Both the position numbers and the translations under genes were made by a program. Shown piece after piece: positions 6,945 to 7,722 of a stretch of DNA of 7,722 bases (position 1 is the stretch's first letter; every line of letters begins with the position of its first letter). The notes below the pieces were generated by a model. The model did not search any database. It saw only the letters and a program-made list of their open reading frames with translations, and was not told the DNA's origin. This stretch comes from Deltaproteobacteria bacterium (GTDB lineage: Bacteria > Bdellovibrionota > UBA1018 > UBA923). The stretch lies in contig JACQAW010000251.1 in NCBI GenBank assembly GCA_016194725.1, positions 1 to 7,722 of the forward strand, in the 5' to 3' direction.

Positions 6945-6966
6945 ACTCCCCGGTGGAACAGGGAGT
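6945..6966. repeat. Second stem-loop after the operon
   Basis: ACTCCC (6945-6950) pairs with GGGAGT (6961-6966) across a 10-base loop. It begins four bases after the preceding hairpin, making a tandem pair. No T run follows. Confidence 0.35.
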
Positions 6967-7033
6967 AAACGTTCTAAAGCCGTTCGCCGAAAATTTTTAC
7001 AATCTTGGCGGAAGTTAACCACCCAATACCTTG

Positions 7034-7051
7034 AAACTTAAGCATAAGTTT
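7034..7051. repeat. AT-rich inverted repeat upstream of the lipoprotein promoter
   Basis: AAACTTA (7034-7040) and TAAGTTT (7045-7051) are perfect inverted arms around AGCA, followed by a run of A. The position just upstream of the candidate -35 box fits an activator or repressor site, or an UP-like element. The adjacent run is A rather than T on the plus strand, and on the minus strand the T run precedes the stem, so it is not a terminator. Confidence 0.3.
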
Positions 7052-7057
7052 AAAAAA

Positions 7058-7087
7058 TTGACTGATTATATCAACTTTGATTAGTAT
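7058..7087 (+). promoter_or_regulatory. Candidate promoter for the lipoprotein gene
   Basis: TTGACT (7058-7063), five of six to TTGACA, is followed after 18 bp by TAGTAT (7082-7087), four of six to TATAAT, in an AT-rich setting about 30 bp before the start codon. The -10 match is weak, but the position is right and there is no better candidate. Confidence 0.35.
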
Positions 7088-7099
7088 TAAGAAAAATTA

Positions 7100-7116
7100 A
7101 CAGTCAGGAGAACTGT
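7100..7116 (+). promoter_or_regulatory. Ribosome-binding site displayed in a hairpin loop
   Basis: ACAGT (7100-7104) and ACTGT (7112-7116) can pair, leaving the Shine-Dalgarno sequence AGGAGA (7106-7111) within the 7-base loop CAGGAGA. The ATG follows at 7118. The strong ribosome-binding site fixes the start of the downstream gene; whether the hairpin has any control role is unknown. Confidence 0.45.
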
Positions 7117-7117
7117 C

Positions 7118-7722
7118 ATGACTCACCAATTATGGTCCAGATGTCCCGCTCTAGTGGCAACGGCATTTGCAGCGCTTTCGATTACCGGCTGCGAGCAAGG
7201 CCCGAGCCCCGTAAATTTCACCCTTTCGTTTCCTCAGCCCAATGTCATCGGCTTTGAAGCTGCACTGACCCAGAAATACGGGCTGGGTTTGGCTGGCAGC
7301 TTTCAGCTGCCGAACAATGTGGGATCAATCATTCTCGTGCCCGAAACCCCGGCTCAGGGTTTTGGCCTGCAGCTGGACTTGAACACCGCTGCGTTTTTGA
7401 AAAGCACCTGGGTGGACTTCAGGGAAACCAGCACGCTGCCAACGGGCGCGCCGTTTCCAGCGTGGTTGACGGGCACGGTGGTTGACGTGACTTCGCCTAC
7501 TCTGAATCAGGGTGGCGTGGATTATCATTTCTACTTTGGCGACCAGACCCAGTTTTACGTAGGTGTCGCGGGCGTCATTCATGCGATTGGCGGAAGTTTT
7601 CCGTCGATCAATATCGGTTATACGTTTTACGATTCGGCCGGCCGAGTGGTTCTGGGATTCAGCTTCTTCGGGCCCAATGGCGCGGTTCCCGGTGGAATTT
7701 TCATCGGCACCAACCTGACTCC
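7118..7722 (+). CDS. Predicted lipoprotein of unknown function (runs off right edge)
   Basis: The frame is open for 201 codons to the window edge. Residues 1-25 form a lipoprotein signal peptide: a short polar start with an arginine at 8, a hydrophobic stretch PALVATAFAALSI, and the lipobox ITGC with the modified cysteine at 25, followed by glutamate at 26, which in enteric rules would allow sorting to the outer membrane. The mature part is rich in G, F, T and alternating hydrophobic residues, with few charges and no visible catalytic motif, suggesting a beta-rich surface or periplasmic protein. I do not recognise a family. The strong ribosome-binding site AGGAGA six bases before the ATG supports the start. 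It follows the thr operon after a 266-bp gap with its own candidate promoter, so a functional link is not implied. Confidence 0.72.
   Translation, partial: MTHQLWSRCPALVATAFAALSITGCEQGPSPVNFTLSFPQPNVIGFEAALTQKYGLGLAGSFQLPNNVGSIILVPETPAQGFGLQLDLNTAAFLKSTWVDFRETSTLPTGAPFPAWLTGTVVDVTSPTLNQGGVDYHFYFGDQTQFYVGVAGVIHAIGGSFPSINIGYTFYDSAGRVVLGFSFFGPNGAVPGGIFIGTNLT

Larger units (their letters stand above)
6852..7117. other. Intergenic region between the thr operon and the lipoprotein gene
   Basis: No gene is visible in these 266 bp. The left part contains three small hairpins (6901-6915, 6921-6940 and 6945-6966), none followed by a T run, so no classical intrinsic terminator for the operon can be pointed to. 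The right part becomes very AT-rich, with an AT-rich hairpin at 7034-7051, a candidate promoter at 7058-7087 and a hairpin around the ribosome-binding site at 7100-7116. Confidence 0.7.

Overview
The window comes from a Gram-negative bacterium with a moderately GC-rich genome. The genes favour G/C at third codon positions and the intergenic stretches are clearly AT-richer. The evidence for Gram-negative is a fused aspartokinase-homoserine dehydrogenase (ThrA type), a thrA-thrB-thrC order like that of gammaproteobacteria, a lipobox-bearing exported protein, and a plausible TrpR-type operator. The ThrB and ThrC sequences resemble the Xanthomonas/Bacteroidetes-like branches rather than the enteric ones. 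I cannot name a genus.

Layout: (1) Positions 1-319, minus strand, hold the 5' end of trpE (anthranilate synthase component I), which runs off the left edge. (2) Positions 320-701 are a divergent control region. It contains a 178-bp near-perfect inverted repeat flanked by TAA on both sides, which looks like a MITE, lying just upstream of trpE. Farther out is a strong sigma70-type promoter for trpE (TTGACA-17 bp-TATAGT) whose -35 box lies inside a 20-bp site matching the E. coli trp operator at 16 of 20 positions. (3) Positions 702-6851, plus strand, are a tightly packed operon: thrA, thrB, thrC and an APC/LAT-type amino-acid permease. Each junction is a 4-nt ATGA stop/start overlap. (4) Positions 6852-7117 are an AT-rich gap with several small hairpins and a candidate promoter. 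(5) From 7118 to the right edge, plus strand, is the start of a predicted lipoprotein of unknown function.

The thr operon supplies the enzymes needed to take aspartate to threonine, apart from aspartate-semialdehyde dehydrogenase. ThrA does steps 1 and 3, ThrB phosphorylates homoserine and ThrC makes threonine. The permease is translationally coupled to them and most likely handles threonine or a related amino acid. The divergent neighbour starts tryptophan synthesis, so two amino-acid operons fire from one control region. No threonine-rich leader peptide or attenuator is visible ahead of thrA. The most noteworthy items are the palindromic element inserted into the trpE leader, the TrpR-like operator, and the permease built into the thr operon.
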